The notes under the pieces were generated by a model. The model did no database searches and had not been told where the DNA came from. It was given only the letters and a program-made list of their open reading frames with translations. The position numbers and the translations under genes are program-made. DNA of 53,306 bases from S34-282 sp034422075 (lineage in GTDB: Bacteria; Chloroflexota; Dehalococcoidia; Lucifugimonadales; Australimonadaceae), in NCBI GenBank assembly GCA_034422075.1, contig DAOUJX010000072.1, positions 1-53,306 on the forward strand, written 5' to 3'. This document shows positions 8,670 to 16,723 of the stretch, one piece after another; position 1 is the first letter of the stretch; the number at the start of each line of letters is the position of its first letter.

Positions 8670-9925
8670 GACGCGCTCCTTTGCACCGTGTCGGCTGGAT
8701 GGTAAGCCCCGTCGCTGCCGATAACCGTGAGGAAGACGGCATCGGAGCCCTGGTTATCTCCCTGTCCGTAGCGCAGTTGGAAGCCGTCGAGGTCGACGAC
8801 GGCGGCCTCCTGGAGTTCGCGGAAGAAGCACTCGCGGCTGATGGCGCGCCCGCAGCTGTCCAGCCCTGCGATCGCCAGACGTCCAGCGAGATAGCCCTCC
8901 AGCGAGACGAACCCAGGGCTGGCGTCGGGCGCATAGGCGGCGAGCGCATCGAGGTAGGCAGCGACGATAGGGAGGCTGTCGTCGGTTGGGAAGGGGACGA
9001 CCTGAGTGACGTAGACGCCCGTCCCTCGCGGGCCCAGTTCTTCGGCCAGCGCGTTGCTGCCGACGAACGAGACGGTCATGAAGATGGGGTCGATGCCGGT
9101 GTAACGCGCCCAGGCAATCAGAGCGGCAACGGGCTGGTACGCGCCAATCATAATGATCGCTTCGGGGTTCCCCGCGCGCATGTCGAGCAGCGCAGTCTTC
9201 ACGGCTACGGTGTTGCGCGGATACACGCCCAGCGCAGCGAGGTGCATCCCCCGCCGCTCCAGTGCAAGTAGCACGCCCCTGTACCCTGCGCGCCCGAACG
9301 AGTCATCCTGGTACATCACGGCGATGCGCTGCACGCCGAGATCGGTCGTAAGCCGCTCGACCATCTCCTCCGTTTCCTGGTAGTAGGAAGCGCGCAGGTT
9401 GAGAACGTTGTCTAGCGTCTGTGCGTCTCGCAAGAACTCGGCTCCGGTGAACGGCGCCAGATAAGGAACGTCTGCTTCCGCCGCTACGGGCGTCGCGGAA
9501 CGCGAGGTCGGCGTGCCAACGGCGCCTATCAGCGCGAATATGTCCTCGCCGATGAGCGCATGCGTGTTGACGATGGCTGCTTCCGGCTCGTAGGCATCAT
9601 CGCGCGAGTTGAGAAGCAGCTGGCGGCCGTGGACGCCTCCTTGAGCGTTCGCTTCCGCAAACGCTGCCTCGATGCCTAGCCGCATGTTGAGGCCCAACTC
9701 TTGGGCTGGGCCACTGAATGCTGCCGATTGGCCGAACAGCACCTCTGAATCGCTGATGCCGTGGGTGAGACCGACCGTTGGCGTCGGCTCGCTGGCCGCC
9801 GTGGGTGTAGGCGTTTCGGCGGCGCGCTCGCACGCAGCGGCGAGCGGCAAGAGCACCACTAAGGCAAGTGCTACGGCTGTCGAGGAAAGCGTAATCGGTG
9901 GTATAGACGGCGACAATGCGCCCAC
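8666..9925 (-). CDS. Branched-chain amino acid/amide-type binding lipoprotein (family 1 PBP)
   Basis: 419 residues. The signal peptide ends in the lipobox LAAAC (Cys32 from the GTG start), followed by the Pro/Thr-rich linker TPTPTAASEPTPT. The body is a type I periplasmic-binding fold related to LivJ/AmiC/UrtA: ALIGEDIFALIGAVGTPTS, RIAVMYQDDSFGRAGYRGV, then PEAIIMIGAYQPVAALI. GTG at 9925 starts one base after the rsbW-like stop; TTG at 9916, with GAGGTGG upstream, is an alternative. No permease genes are nearby, and it is coupled by ATGA overlap to the histidine kinase. It therefore probably works as a signal receptor rather than a transporter subunit. Ligand unknown. Confidence 0.82.
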   Translation of the reverse strand: MGALSPSIPPITLSSTAVALALVVLLPLAAACERAAETPTPTAASEPTPTVGLTHGISDSEVLFGQSAAFSGPAQELGLNMRLGIEAAFAEANAQGGVHGRQLLLNSRDDAYEPEAAIVNTHALIGEDIFALIGAVGTPTSRSATPVAAEADVPYLAPFTGAEFLRDAQTLDNVLNLRASYYQETEEMVERLTTDLGVQRIAVMYQDDSFGRAGYRGVLLALERRGMHLAALGVYPRNTVAVKTALLDMRAGNPEAIIMIGAYQPVAALIAWARYTGIDPIFMTVSFVGSNALAEELGPRGTGVYVTQVVPFPTDDSLPIVAAYLDALAAYAPDASPGFVSLEGYLAGRLAIAGLDSCGRAISRECFFRELQEAAVVDLDGFQLRYGQGDNQGSDAVFLTVIGSDGAYHPADTVQRSAS

Positions 9926-9926
9926 C

Positions 9927-10349
9927 TCATTCGGCTCTCCGAGCAATCATGGTGAGTTGGTTCTTACCGTCAACTCGCTGGTAGCTGACGGTATCCATGA
10001 GCGTGCGCACGAAGTGAATGCCGAGCCCGCCGATAGACCGCTCCCCCACAGGCGAGCTGGTGTCAACAGGGGGGCCGTCGGTCAGCGGGTTGAACGGGTA
10101 CCCGTCATCCGACATGTCGATGGTGACGGAGTCGGGCTCGGAGATGACGGTGAATCCTATGAGGTGGACGCTACCGTCATTGTGGCCATACTTGATGACG
10201 TTGAGGCTGGCTTCTTCAAGGACGAGGTTGATACGAGAGATTAGCGCGAAGGACCAGTTCTCGCTCTCGCCAAACTCCTCAATCTTGCTGAACAGAACCT
10301 CCAGCTGGTCAGGATCGTTCTCGATTGTGAAGGATAGCGTCGTACTCAC
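9927..10349 (-). CDS. RsbW-like anti-sigma factor serine kinase
   Basis: 140 residues, a stand-alone GHKL ATPase of the RsbW/SpoIIAB type. The N-box is LVLEEASLNVIKYG (about 42-55), the G1 box DMSDDGYPFNP and the G2 box GGLGIHFV. Such proteins bind a target, classically a sigma factor, and phosphorylate a STAS antagonist. GTG start at 10349 has AAGGGGGGATAG just upstream, and the gene lies 3 bp after the receiver-PP2C gene. The cognate STAS protein is two genes upstream. No sigma factor gene lies in the window, so the bound target is unknown. Confidence 0.88.
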   Translation of the reverse strand: MSTTLSFTIENDPDQLEVLFSKIEEFGESENWSFALISRINLVLEEASLNVIKYGHNDGSVHLIGFTVISEPDSVTIDMSDDGYPFNPLTDGPPVDTSSPVGERSIGGLGIHFVRTLMDTVSYQRVDGKNQLTMIARRAE

Positions 10350-10352
10350 AAG

Positions 10353-11516
10353 CTATCCCCCCTTGCGTTGGAGGGTGACACAGGTGATGTCGTCTGACTG
10401 CGGCGTATCGCCCGCAAAGCTGCGCACGGCGTCGAATACCGCCTGGCACGCCACCTCCGCGCTGGCCGGCGGGCCCGCCGTGAATACCTCGCGCAGGCGC
10501 CCGAGGCCAAACTGCTCGCCCTCGCTGTTCATGGCCTCTGTCACACCGTCGGTGTACATGATGACGGTGTCACCGGACGCGATCTTGACGGTGTTCTGGC
10601 CGTACTCGAATTGGGGCACGACGCCGAGGGCGACACCACCTGTAAGAGGGAGCAGGGTGTTTGAGCCATCAGGATGGATGACGAGCGGGGCGTCGTGGCC
10701 GCCGCTTGCATAGGCCAGGTCGCCGTTCGCCGGGTTGTAATCGGCGTAGAGCAACGTGACGAACATCTCTGCCTCGTTGTCCTCACGCAATAGATCGTTG
10801 ACCTCTCCCAGCACTTCGGCGGGCGTGTTGGTGCCGATGGCAGCGCCTTTGAGCAGCGTGCGACAGGACATCATGAACAGCGCCGCAGGGACGCCCTTGT
10901 CAGAAACGTCGGCAATGCCCATGCCGATGCGCCCGCCCTCCAAGTTCATGACATCGAAGAAGTCGCCTCCGACGTTGCGGGCCGGCTGCATCATGCCAAA
11001 GACCTCGACCCCCATCGCTTCTGGGAAATCCGTGGGCAGAATGGACTGCTGGATACGGCTCGCAACGTCCAACTCGTTCTGGAGGGCGACGAGCCGGTCA
11101 CGCGATGCGAGCGCCTCGCGCCACTCCGTAAGGTGACGCAGCGTGCGGTCGATAGTGACCTGAAGGTCGTCGAAGTCGATGGGTTTGGTAACGAAGTCGA
11201 AGGCGCCGCGGTTCATAGCGGTGCGAATGTTCTTCATGTCGCCGTAGGCCGAGACGATGACGGAGCGGATGTTGGGGTTTACGTCGGGGATTTGCGCCAG
11301 GAGCGTGAGTCCGTCCATCTGCGGCATGTTGATGTCCGACACCACCATGTCGATGCCGTCATCGTCGTTCAGCTTCTTGAGTGCTTCGATACCGTTCTGA
11401 GCAAAGACGAATTCGTAATGGCCGGAACGGATGCTGCGCCTCATGCGTTGGAGCATGAGGGGTTCAAGGTCCGGCTCATCGTCGACCACGAGGATCTTGA
11501 ACGGTCGCTGTTGCAT
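10353..11516 (-). CDS. Response regulator with PP2C-type serine phosphatase output (RsbU/RsbP-like)
   Basis: 387 residues. The receiver domain (1-125) has the acidic pair DD12-13, phospho-acceptor Asp61 in VVSDINMPQMDG, a VSAYGD switch region and Lys in TKPIDF. A coiled linker follows (about 135-160), then a SpoIIE/PP2C domain with GGDFFDV, IADVSDKG, SGGHDAPLV, MYTDGVTEA and SDDITCV, which keep the metal-binding aspartates. It should dephosphorylate the STAS protein when its receiver is phosphorylated. ATG at 11516 has AGGAGGG 3-4 nt upstream, better than the TTG one codon before. Confidence 0.92.
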   Translation of the reverse strand: MQQRPFKILVVDDEPDLEPLMLQRMRRSIRSGHYEFVFAQNGIEALKKLNDDDGIDMVVSDINMPQMDGLTLLAQIPDVNPNIRSVIVSAYGDMKNIRTAMNRGAFDFVTKPIDFDDLQVTIDRTLRHLTEWREALASRDRLVALQNELDVASRIQQSILPTDFPEAMGVEVFGMMQPARNVGGDFFDVMNLEGGRIGMGIADVSDKGVPAALFMMSCRTLLKGAAIGTNTPAEVLGEVNDLLREDNEAEMFVTLLYADYNPANGDLAYASGGHDAPLVIHPDGSNTLLPLTGGVALGVVPQFEYGQNTVKIASGDTVIMYTDGVTEAMNSEGEQFGLGRLREVFTAGPPASAEVACQAVFDAVRSFAGDTPQSDDITCVTLQRKGG

Positions 11517-11585
11517 CAACCCTCCTGAACAACTCCACGGACGTCGGCCGCGTTGCGAGGCCGACGCCGCGCAAGCACTGAGTGC

Positions 11586-11924
11586 CTACCCCGCGAGCGC
11601 GGCGAGCGCGTCTTCCTTCGAGTTGTGAGTCGGGATGATCTTGTCAAAGCCACTTACTTGGAAGACCTCGCGGATCATCTCGGAGAGGCCACAGACGGCA
11701 AACTTGGCCTGCTGCCGCTGCAACGTCTTGGCGACCATGAGGATGACACGGAGGCCCGCGCTGCTGATGTAGGAGAGTTGGGCGAGGTCTAGGACGACGA
11801 TGCGGTCATCGTCATTGATGGCTGATTCCAAGTCGCCCTGGAATTCGCGCGCATTGGAACCGTCGACGCGGCCTTCGACATGCGCGATGAGAGTTCCGCC
11901 TTGCCGCTCGCTCGTGACTGCCAC
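11586..11924 (-). CDS. STAS-domain anti-anti-sigma factor (RsbV/SpoIIAA-like)
   Basis: 112 residues, a single STAS domain. The conserved loop reads LSYISSAGLRV (50-60). Ser54 or Ser55 is the candidate site for the RsbW-like kinase. The residue directly before the conserved Gly is Ala rather than the Ser of canonical SpoIIAA, so the phospho-site is shifted or noncanonical. GTG start at 11924 has AAGGAGGAAG upstream. First gene of the signalling operon. By family logic the dephosphorylated form captures the kinase and frees its target. Confidence 0.9.
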   Translation of the reverse strand: MAVTSERQGGTLIAHVEGRVDGSNAREFQGDLESAINDDDRIVVLDLAQLSYISSAGLRVILMVAKTLQRQQAKFAVCGLSEMIREVFQVSGFDKIIPTHNSKEDALAALAG

Positions 11925-11936
11925 TGGACTTCCTCC

Positions 11937-12007
11937 TTACGGTCACTACTATCGCTGTGTGCCAACTACGGGTTACCGTAACCAACCTCCCCATCGTTTA
12001 CGGTCAC
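11937..12007. promoter_or_regulatory. Palindrome and repeated TTACGGTCAC boxes between the signalling operon and amt
   Basis: TTACGGTCAC occurs at 11937-11946 and again at 11998-12007. Between them is the 13-bp palindrome GGTTACCGTAACC (11971-11983), whose other strand contains the same TTACGGT core. The cluster lies just downstream of the predicted minus-strand start for the STAS gene, where a bound repressor would block that operon. It is upstream of the amt promoter. The regulator is not identifiable; GTnAC half-sites resemble nitrogen regulators of some high-GC bacteria, but that is only a resemblance. Confidence 0.5.
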
Positions 12008-12019
12008 CGTGCGGCCCCG

Positions 12020-12028
12020 ACTATAGCA
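12020..12028 (-). promoter_or_regulatory. Extended -10 promoter of the STAS/PP2C/HK operon
   Basis: Minus strand TGC-TATAGT, a near-consensus extended -10. The predicted start is near 12012, giving a leader of about 90 nt that contains the palindrome and boxes. No well-spaced -35 is visible. Confidence 0.6.
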
Positions 12029-12131
12029 GACAATGCGAAGCGCAACACCCCCAGACCTCTCAAATCGGGATTACAAGTTGGTATGTGCAATTCCCGCCGC
12101 CCCAACTCTGTGCGGCAGCGCAGCAAGTCGC

Positions 12132-12137
12132 TATTCT
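12132..12137 (+). promoter_or_regulatory. Probable -10 of amt
   Basis: TATTCT, about 38 nt before the ATG at 12175, with GGGAGAAGG as ribosome-binding site. The -35 region is weak, and no sigma-54 signature of correct spacing was found. Confidence 0.4.
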
Positions 12138-12174
12138 TGTGCCGAGCGCACATCGATTGCCATAGGGAGAAGGC

Positions 12175-13560
12175 ATGAATACCCTCGTGCAGCATCGCCG
12201 TGCCATTCTGATAAGTGGCGTAGCCTTGTTGACGCTCGCTGTCCTGTTTGCGCGACCCGCGGTCGCGCGCGCGGCGCACGTCGACGAAGAGACGCAGTTC
12301 ATCCTCAACACCTTCATGTTCCTCGTCTGGGGCGTGCTGATCATGTGGATGTGTGCGGGCTTCACCATGCTGGAGTCGGGCTCGGTGCGCACCAAGAACG
12401 CCTCGATGATCTGCCTCAAGAACATCGGTCTCTACTCCATTGCCGGGCTTGCCTACTACTTCATTGGCTACAACCTCATGTACGCCGACGTCGGAAGCGT
12501 CATCGGCTCATTCCAGCTGCTCTACGGCCCAACTGCCTCCGAAATCGCGCTCGTTGAGAGCGGTGATGCGGCTATTGCAGCTGAGATCGTGGCCGAGAGC
12601 TCCTACTCGACGATGTCCGACTGGTTCTTCCAGATGGTTTTCGTAGCGACGGCGGCCTCGATCGTGTCGGGCGCGATGGCGGAACGGGTGAAGATGTGGC
12701 CGTTCTTCCTGTTCACCCTGCTGCTTACCGCCGTGTTGTACCCCATCGTGGGCGCGTGGACATGGGGAGGGGGATGGCTGAGCGAGTTGGGGTTCACGGA
12801 CTTCGCAGGCTCGACCATCGTCCACAGCACGGGTGGTTGGGCGGCGCTCGCGGGGATCATCGTGCTCGGCCCGCGCTTGGGCAAATTCCGGCGCAACGGC
12901 ACGGTGCGCCCGACACCGCCATCCAACGTCCTGGTGGTGACCTTGGGCGTGTTCATCCTGTGGCTAGGGTGGTTCGGCTTCAATGGCGGCTCGCAATTGG
13001 CGCTTGGCAGCGCAGCAGACGCGATTGCGATGAGCCACGTGCTCGTCAACACCAACCTCGCCGCAGCCGCGGGCGTCATGGCCGCCCTCATGATTTCGCG
13101 GCACGTGCTGGGACGGATCGACCTGTTCGCCGGGCTGAACGGCGCCATCGCGGGCTTGGTGTCTATCACGGCCGGCCCGACGATGACCGACCACTACTGG
13201 GCAGTGCTTATCGGCGCCGTCGGCGGCATCATTTGCACGCTCGGCATCAAGCTGATGGAAAAGGTACGGCTCGACGATGTGGTCGGCGCGGTGCCCGCGC
13301 ACCTGTTTGCAGGCATCTGGGGCACGCTGGCGGTAAGCATTGCCGCAGGCGGGCGCCTCCACATTCAGTTGGTCGGCATCTTGGCGATAGGCGCATTCGT
13401 ATTCGGCGCGTCGTGGGTGCTTTGGCAGGGGCTGAACGTGCTGCTGGGCGTCCGCGTATCGCGTGATGTCGAGCGTCTGGGCCAAGACAGCGGCGAGCTG
13501 GGTATAGAAGCGTACCCCGAGTTCGTGCTGATGCCTGACCTAGCGGAGGAGGAGGGGTGA
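12175..13560 (+). CDS. amt: Ammonium transporter (Amt family)
   Basis: 461 residues. An N-terminal hydrophobic segment with VARAAHVDEETQ after it looks like a signal peptide, followed by the Amt core with eleven membrane helices. Family motifs include FMLVWGVL-like and CAGFTMLESGSVRTKN, GAWTWGGGWLSELGFTDFAGS, GWFGFNGGSQLA, and the His-containing MSHVLVNTNLAAAAG. It moves ammonium across the cytoplasmic membrane. No glnK (PII) gene follows: the next gene is convergent and begins one base beyond the stop. Its divergent placement opposite the signalling operon, with shared putative operators, raises the possibility of common control. Confidence 0.93.
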   Translation: MNTLVQHRRAILISGVALLTLAVLFARPAVARAAHVDEETQFILNTFMFLVWGVLIMWMCAGFTMLESGSVRTKNASMICLKNIGLYSIAGLAYYFIGYNLMYADVGSVIGSFQLLYGPTASEIALVESGDAAIAAEIVAESSYSTMSDWFFQMVFVATAASIVSGAMAERVKMWPFFLFTLLLTAVLYPIVGAWTWGGGWLSELGFTDFAGSTIVHSTGGWAALAGIIVLGPRLGKFRRNGTVRPTPPSNVLVVTLGVFILWLGWFGFNGGSQLALGSAADAIAMSHVLVNTNLAAAAGVMAALMISRHVLGRIDLFAGLNGAIAGLVSITAGPTMTDHYWAVLIGAVGGIICTLGIKLMEKVRLDDVVGAVPAHLFAGIWGTLAVSIAAGGRLHIQLVGILAIGAFVFGASWVLWQGLNVLLGVRVSRDVERLGQDSGELGIEAYPEFVLMPDLAEEEG

Positions 13561-13561
13561 C

Positions 13562-15163
13562 CTACTCGTCGAATACGGTGGTGGAGTAGGGCGCAACGTC
13601 TATGAAGGCCTCGACGACGCTGGGGCCGTTGTGGGAGAGCGACCAGTCCAAGGCTTCGCGTAGCGACGCCTCGGTGCGGGCGGCACGGACGGGCACGCCG
13701 AAGTAATTCGTTGGCGAGTCCGCCTGCTCGCCGAGGAATGAGCCCGACAGGGCGAAGTCGCGGCGCTCTTGCTTCACCTTCATCAGGCCGAGCCAGCCGT
13801 CGTTGAGGACGACGATCGGGACGCGCAGTCCCAGCCGACGTGCGGTCGCCAATTCGCCCGCCGTCATTTGGAAGCACCCGTCACCCACGACACCGACGAC
13901 GGTGCGACCGGGGTGGACAAGCTTAGCCGCGTAGGCCGCCGGCATCCCGTAGCCCATCGACGACCAACCGTTGGTGGAGACGGCGGTGTGCGGCACGTCC
14001 GTCTGCCACTGGCTCGCTATCTGATGCGTGTGCGCGCCGACGTCGTAGGTGAGGATGGCGTCATCCTCGAGGCGCTCACGGAGCACGTCGAGGACATGGT
14101 GCGCTGCGAGCCCGAGCCCGCCGGGGCGCAGGTTGGTGTTCAGGAGGAGGCGGTGCTCCGCCCATTCGCTCGGTTGCCAGTCGTTGGGCGCCGAAGGAAC
14201 GTGCACCAGTTCGGCAAGCATCGCATCGAGGTCGCCGACGGCTTCGTATGCCAGCCGCTCGCGCTCTGGGCCAAGGGCCGGCTCGGTGCTGATGTGTACC
14301 ACGGGAGAACCGGGCTCCCAATCCTCAAAGTCTATCTCCACGGGGTCGTAACCGACGGCGATGATGAGGTCGGCGGTTCCGATGACGCGCTGAACGTCAG
14401 TGCGCCGCGCGCGACCGACGACGCCCAGTGCACCGGGGTATGACTCCGGCAAGAAGCCTTTCGCATGCAGCGTCGAAACGTAGGGAATGCGCTGACGCTC
14501 GAGAAAGGCTTGTAGGTCATTGAGGCGCTTTGCGCGGGTAAGCGTCAGACCCGTCAGCACGAGTGGGCGCTGACTGTCGGAAAGCGCTCTTGAGAGGGCG
14601 TCGGCAAAATCGGTGGGGGCAGCCGTGCTGCCAGCCGGCTCCGGCGCTGCCGGCAGCTGCTCTGCCGACTCGGCGAGCGCGACATCTTCCGGGAGTTCGA
14701 GGAAGACGGGGCCCGGCGGCTCAGCGGTCGCTGTGGCAAATGCCCACGCAAACGATTCGACGACCTCGCCGCGCCTGATTCGGCGTTGCGCCTTGGTGAG
14801 CGGTGCAAAGAGCGCGAGGTGGTCGATGCGCATCTGCGTGCGTCGCTCCAGCAGATGCTCTCCGTAGGTGCAGGTGACTGCGACCACGGGCGAGCGGTCG
14901 AGCCATGCACCGCCAACGCCTGTCGACATATTGGTCGCGCCGGGCCCTAGCGTGCAGACGCAGACGCCGGGAACGCCGGACAGCCGCCCAACGGCCTCTG
15001 CCATGAAGGCTGCGGATGTCTCCGATGCAGTGAGCACGAAATCGACGCTCCGGGAGTCGTGGAGCGCGTCGATGAGGGGCAGGACGGGGCCGCTAGGCAC
15101 GCCGAATACCCAGCGCACGCCCGCCTGCTCGAGCGTCCTGACGATGAGTTGGGCGTTGTTCAT
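13562..15163 (-). CDS. Thiamine-diphosphate-dependent enzyme (acetolactate synthase large-subunit-like)
   Basis: About 533 residues in the three-domain AHAS/POX layout. The N-terminal domain has the catalytic Glu in TASETSAAFMAEAVGR and then GPGATNMSTGVGGAWLDRSP. The central nucleotide-binding-like domain has PLVLTGLTLT. The C-terminal domain has the ThDP/Mg motif VGDGCFQMTAGELATARRLG ending in NDG. No regulatory small subunit (ilvN) is adjacent, and flavin-specific residues could not be judged, so a decarboxylase or other 2-oxoacid-cleaving activity is as likely as biosynthetic acetolactate synthesis. ATG at 15163, or GTG one codon earlier; the gene lies about 20 bp after the LLM gene. Confidence 0.75.
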   Translation of the reverse strand: MNNAQLIVRTLEQAGVRWVFGVPSGPVLPLIDALHDSRSVDFVLTASETSAAFMAEAVGRLSGVPGVCVCTLGPGATNMSTGVGGAWLDRSPVVAVTCTYGEHLLERRTQMRIDHLALFAPLTKAQRRIRRGEVVESFAWAFATATAEPPGPVFLELPEDVALAESAEQLPAAPEPAGSTAAPTDFADALSRALSDSQRPLVLTGLTLTRAKRLNDLQAFLERQRIPYVSTLHAKGFLPESYPGALGVVGRARRTDVQRVIGTADLIIAVGYDPVEIDFEDWEPGSPVVHISTEPALGPERERLAYEAVGDLDAMLAELVHVPSAPNDWQPSEWAEHRLLLNTNLRPGGLGLAAHHVLDVLRERLEDDAILTYDVGAHTHQIASQWQTDVPHTAVSTNGWSSMGYGMPAAYAAKLVHPGRTVVGVVGDGCFQMTAGELATARRLGLRVPIVVLNDGWLGLMKVKQERRDFALSGSFLGEQADSPTNYFGVPVRAARTEASLREALDWSLSHNGPSVVEAFIDVAPYSTTVFDE

Positions 15164-15185
15164 CACAACGGGCTCGGCGATGCCT

Positions 15186-16247
15186 CTACCCTGCAGGCGC
15201 CTCTGTGGAGGAGGCTGCCTCGGCAGGGATCATTCCAAACGCGTCCGCGACGAGTTCGTAAGACCGCATTCGGTCGGCATAGTCGTAGGTGATGGTGACC
15301 ATGTTGACGTCGTCCGTCTCGTACAGGCCGGCGACCTCGAGGAGTTGCGCCTTGACTTGCTGCGGGTTGCCGTCGATGTAACCCGCGCGGAACTTGGCCA
15401 TCCATTCCCGCGCCTCGTCGGTGAGCTCGACGGCGAGGGCGGCGTCGGGGGCGATGAGGCCGGGGCGCGAGGGGATGGCCCAACCCGCCTTGTTGACGTT
15501 GCGGCTCGCACCTAGGTAGAGCGCCTTCTCCTCCGTTTCCGCGCAGAGGGCCTGAACGGTGACGTTGACACGCGGCGTATCGAGGTATTGCGACGGCTTG
15601 AAGTTGTCGCGGTAGATTTTGCAGACGACGGGCCCGCGGTCGCGAATGTCGCCGAAGAAGTCGGCAAACGCAAATGCGACACCCAACTCGGCGGCGAGCC
15701 GTGCGCTGTAGTCGGACGAGCCAAGCAGCCAAACGTCGGGAACGCCGTCCACGGGCGGGCCGGGGAGCGGGTGCAGTCGGCCGAAGGGATGCTCGGGGTC
15801 GAGCGTGCCGTGCATGAAACCCAGGATGTCATGGACTTGCTGGGGGAATGCGTTGATGTCGCCCACCGGCTTGGGATAGGCGAGCGCGGCCATGGTGAGC
15901 TGGTCACTGCCGGGCGCACGCCCAATGCCAAGCTCGATGCGCCCGGGGTAGAAGGCGTTGAGCACGCTGAACTGCTCGGCGACCTTGAAGGCGGAGTAGT
16001 GGCTGAGCATGACGCCGCCTGAGCCGACCTGAATGGTGCGCGTCTTGGCGGCAATTTGGCCAACCATCACTTCCGGCGCAGGACCGGAGAAGGACGACGA
16101 GTTGTGGTGCTCCGCGACCCAGAACCGCTTGTAGCCGAACCGCTCGCACGCCTGCGCCAGCTCGACCGTGGCCTGCAGGGCCTCGCTTGCGGTGCGTCCG
16201 CGTGGGATGGGCGATTGGTCGAGTGCGCCTAGCGTCAGTTCAGCCAT
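15186..16247 (-). CDS. LLM-class flavin-dependent oxidoreductase (luciferase-like)
   Basis: 353 residues of the bacterial luciferase-like superfamily. Visible signatures are GYKRFWVAEHHNSSSFSGPA near residue 40, RTIQVGSGGVMLSHYSAFKV, VLNAFYPGRIELGIGRAPGS and the WLLGSSDYSARLAAELG segment, typical of the MsnO8-type subgroup that uses FMNH2. It probably oxygenates a small organic substrate in the cytoplasm. ATG at 16247 has GGAGGACAG directly upstream. It is 17 bp downstream of the GYD-domain gene and 20 bp upstream of the TPP enzyme, so the three are likely cotranscribed. Substrate unknown. Confidence 0.85.
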   Translation of the reverse strand: MAELTLGALDQSPIPRGRTASEALQATVELAQACERFGYKRFWVAEHHNSSSFSGPAPEVMVGQIAAKTRTIQVGSGGVMLSHYSAFKVAEQFSVLNAFYPGRIELGIGRAPGSDQLTMAALAYPKPVGDINAFPQQVHDILGFMHGTLDPEHPFGRLHPLPGPPVDGVPDVWLLGSSDYSARLAAELGVAFAFADFFGDIRDRGPVVCKIYRDNFKPSQYLDTPRVNVTVQALCAETEEKALYLGASRNVNKAGWAIPSRPGLIAPDAALAVELTDEAREWMAKFRAGYIDGNPQQVKAQLLEVAGLYETDDVNMVTITYDYADRMRSYELVADAFGMIPAEAASSTEAPAG

Positions 16248-16264
16248 CTGTCCTCCGTGGACCG

Positions 16265-16627
16265 TTAGAGTACGCGCTCTTCGTCGTCGTACGCAGCGGG
16301 TGTGAGATCGAGCTCGGTGCCAATGTCCAAGTCCTGGTCGCCTCCGCGCATGGCCTGTTCAAGGGCGACAACGGGGACGGCGGGAAGCGTGGTGATGTGC
16401 GCACCTGCCTTGACACCCAGCTCGAGGGAGTAGCGAGCAACCGCCTCGTTGTCAGGCGCCTCGACGATGGAGACGAAGTCGTAGGCACCAAGCACCGCGT
16501 AAAGGCCAAGGGTTTGCACGCCGTCGACGCGGACGGACTGCTGTGCGACGAGCAGGTGGTGGGGGTCGCGAAACATCTCCTCGCGGCCTTGCGGCGTAAG
16601 CGTCATAAGCTGCACGTAGTGCGCCAT
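16265..16627 (-). CDS. GYD-domain protein
   Basis: 120 residues. The N-terminal 95 residues are a ferredoxin-like alpha/beta fold of the GYD family: YVQLMTLTPQGREEM, then GLYAVLGAYDFVSIVEAPDN, with GAYD in place of the eponymous GxYD core, then HITTLPAV. The C-terminal 25 residues are acidic. Function of the family is not established. ATG at 16627 has GAGAGGGG upstream. It begins the GYD-LLM-TPP run. Confidence 0.8.
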   Translation of the reverse strand: MAHYVQLMTLTPQGREEMFRDPHHLLVAQQSVRVDGVQTLGLYAVLGAYDFVSIVEAPDNEAVARYSLELGVKAGAHITTLPAVPVVALEQAMRGGDQDLDIGTELDLTPAAYDDEERVL

Positions 16628-16723
16628 GGTGCCCCTCTCGGGTTAATGCCCCAAAGTTATCCGTTAGTTGGCGTGGTATCAAGCAAGGAGGCTGTAGGCG
16701 TATCCCAATGAAAGCCCAAGCCC

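Noticed and set aside
12066..12093. CGGGATT...AATTCCCG inverted repeat and a GG...GC pair upstream of amt as a sigma-54 promoter
   Set aside because: Arms are short and imperfect, and the GG-GC spacing is 5 rather than 10 bp.
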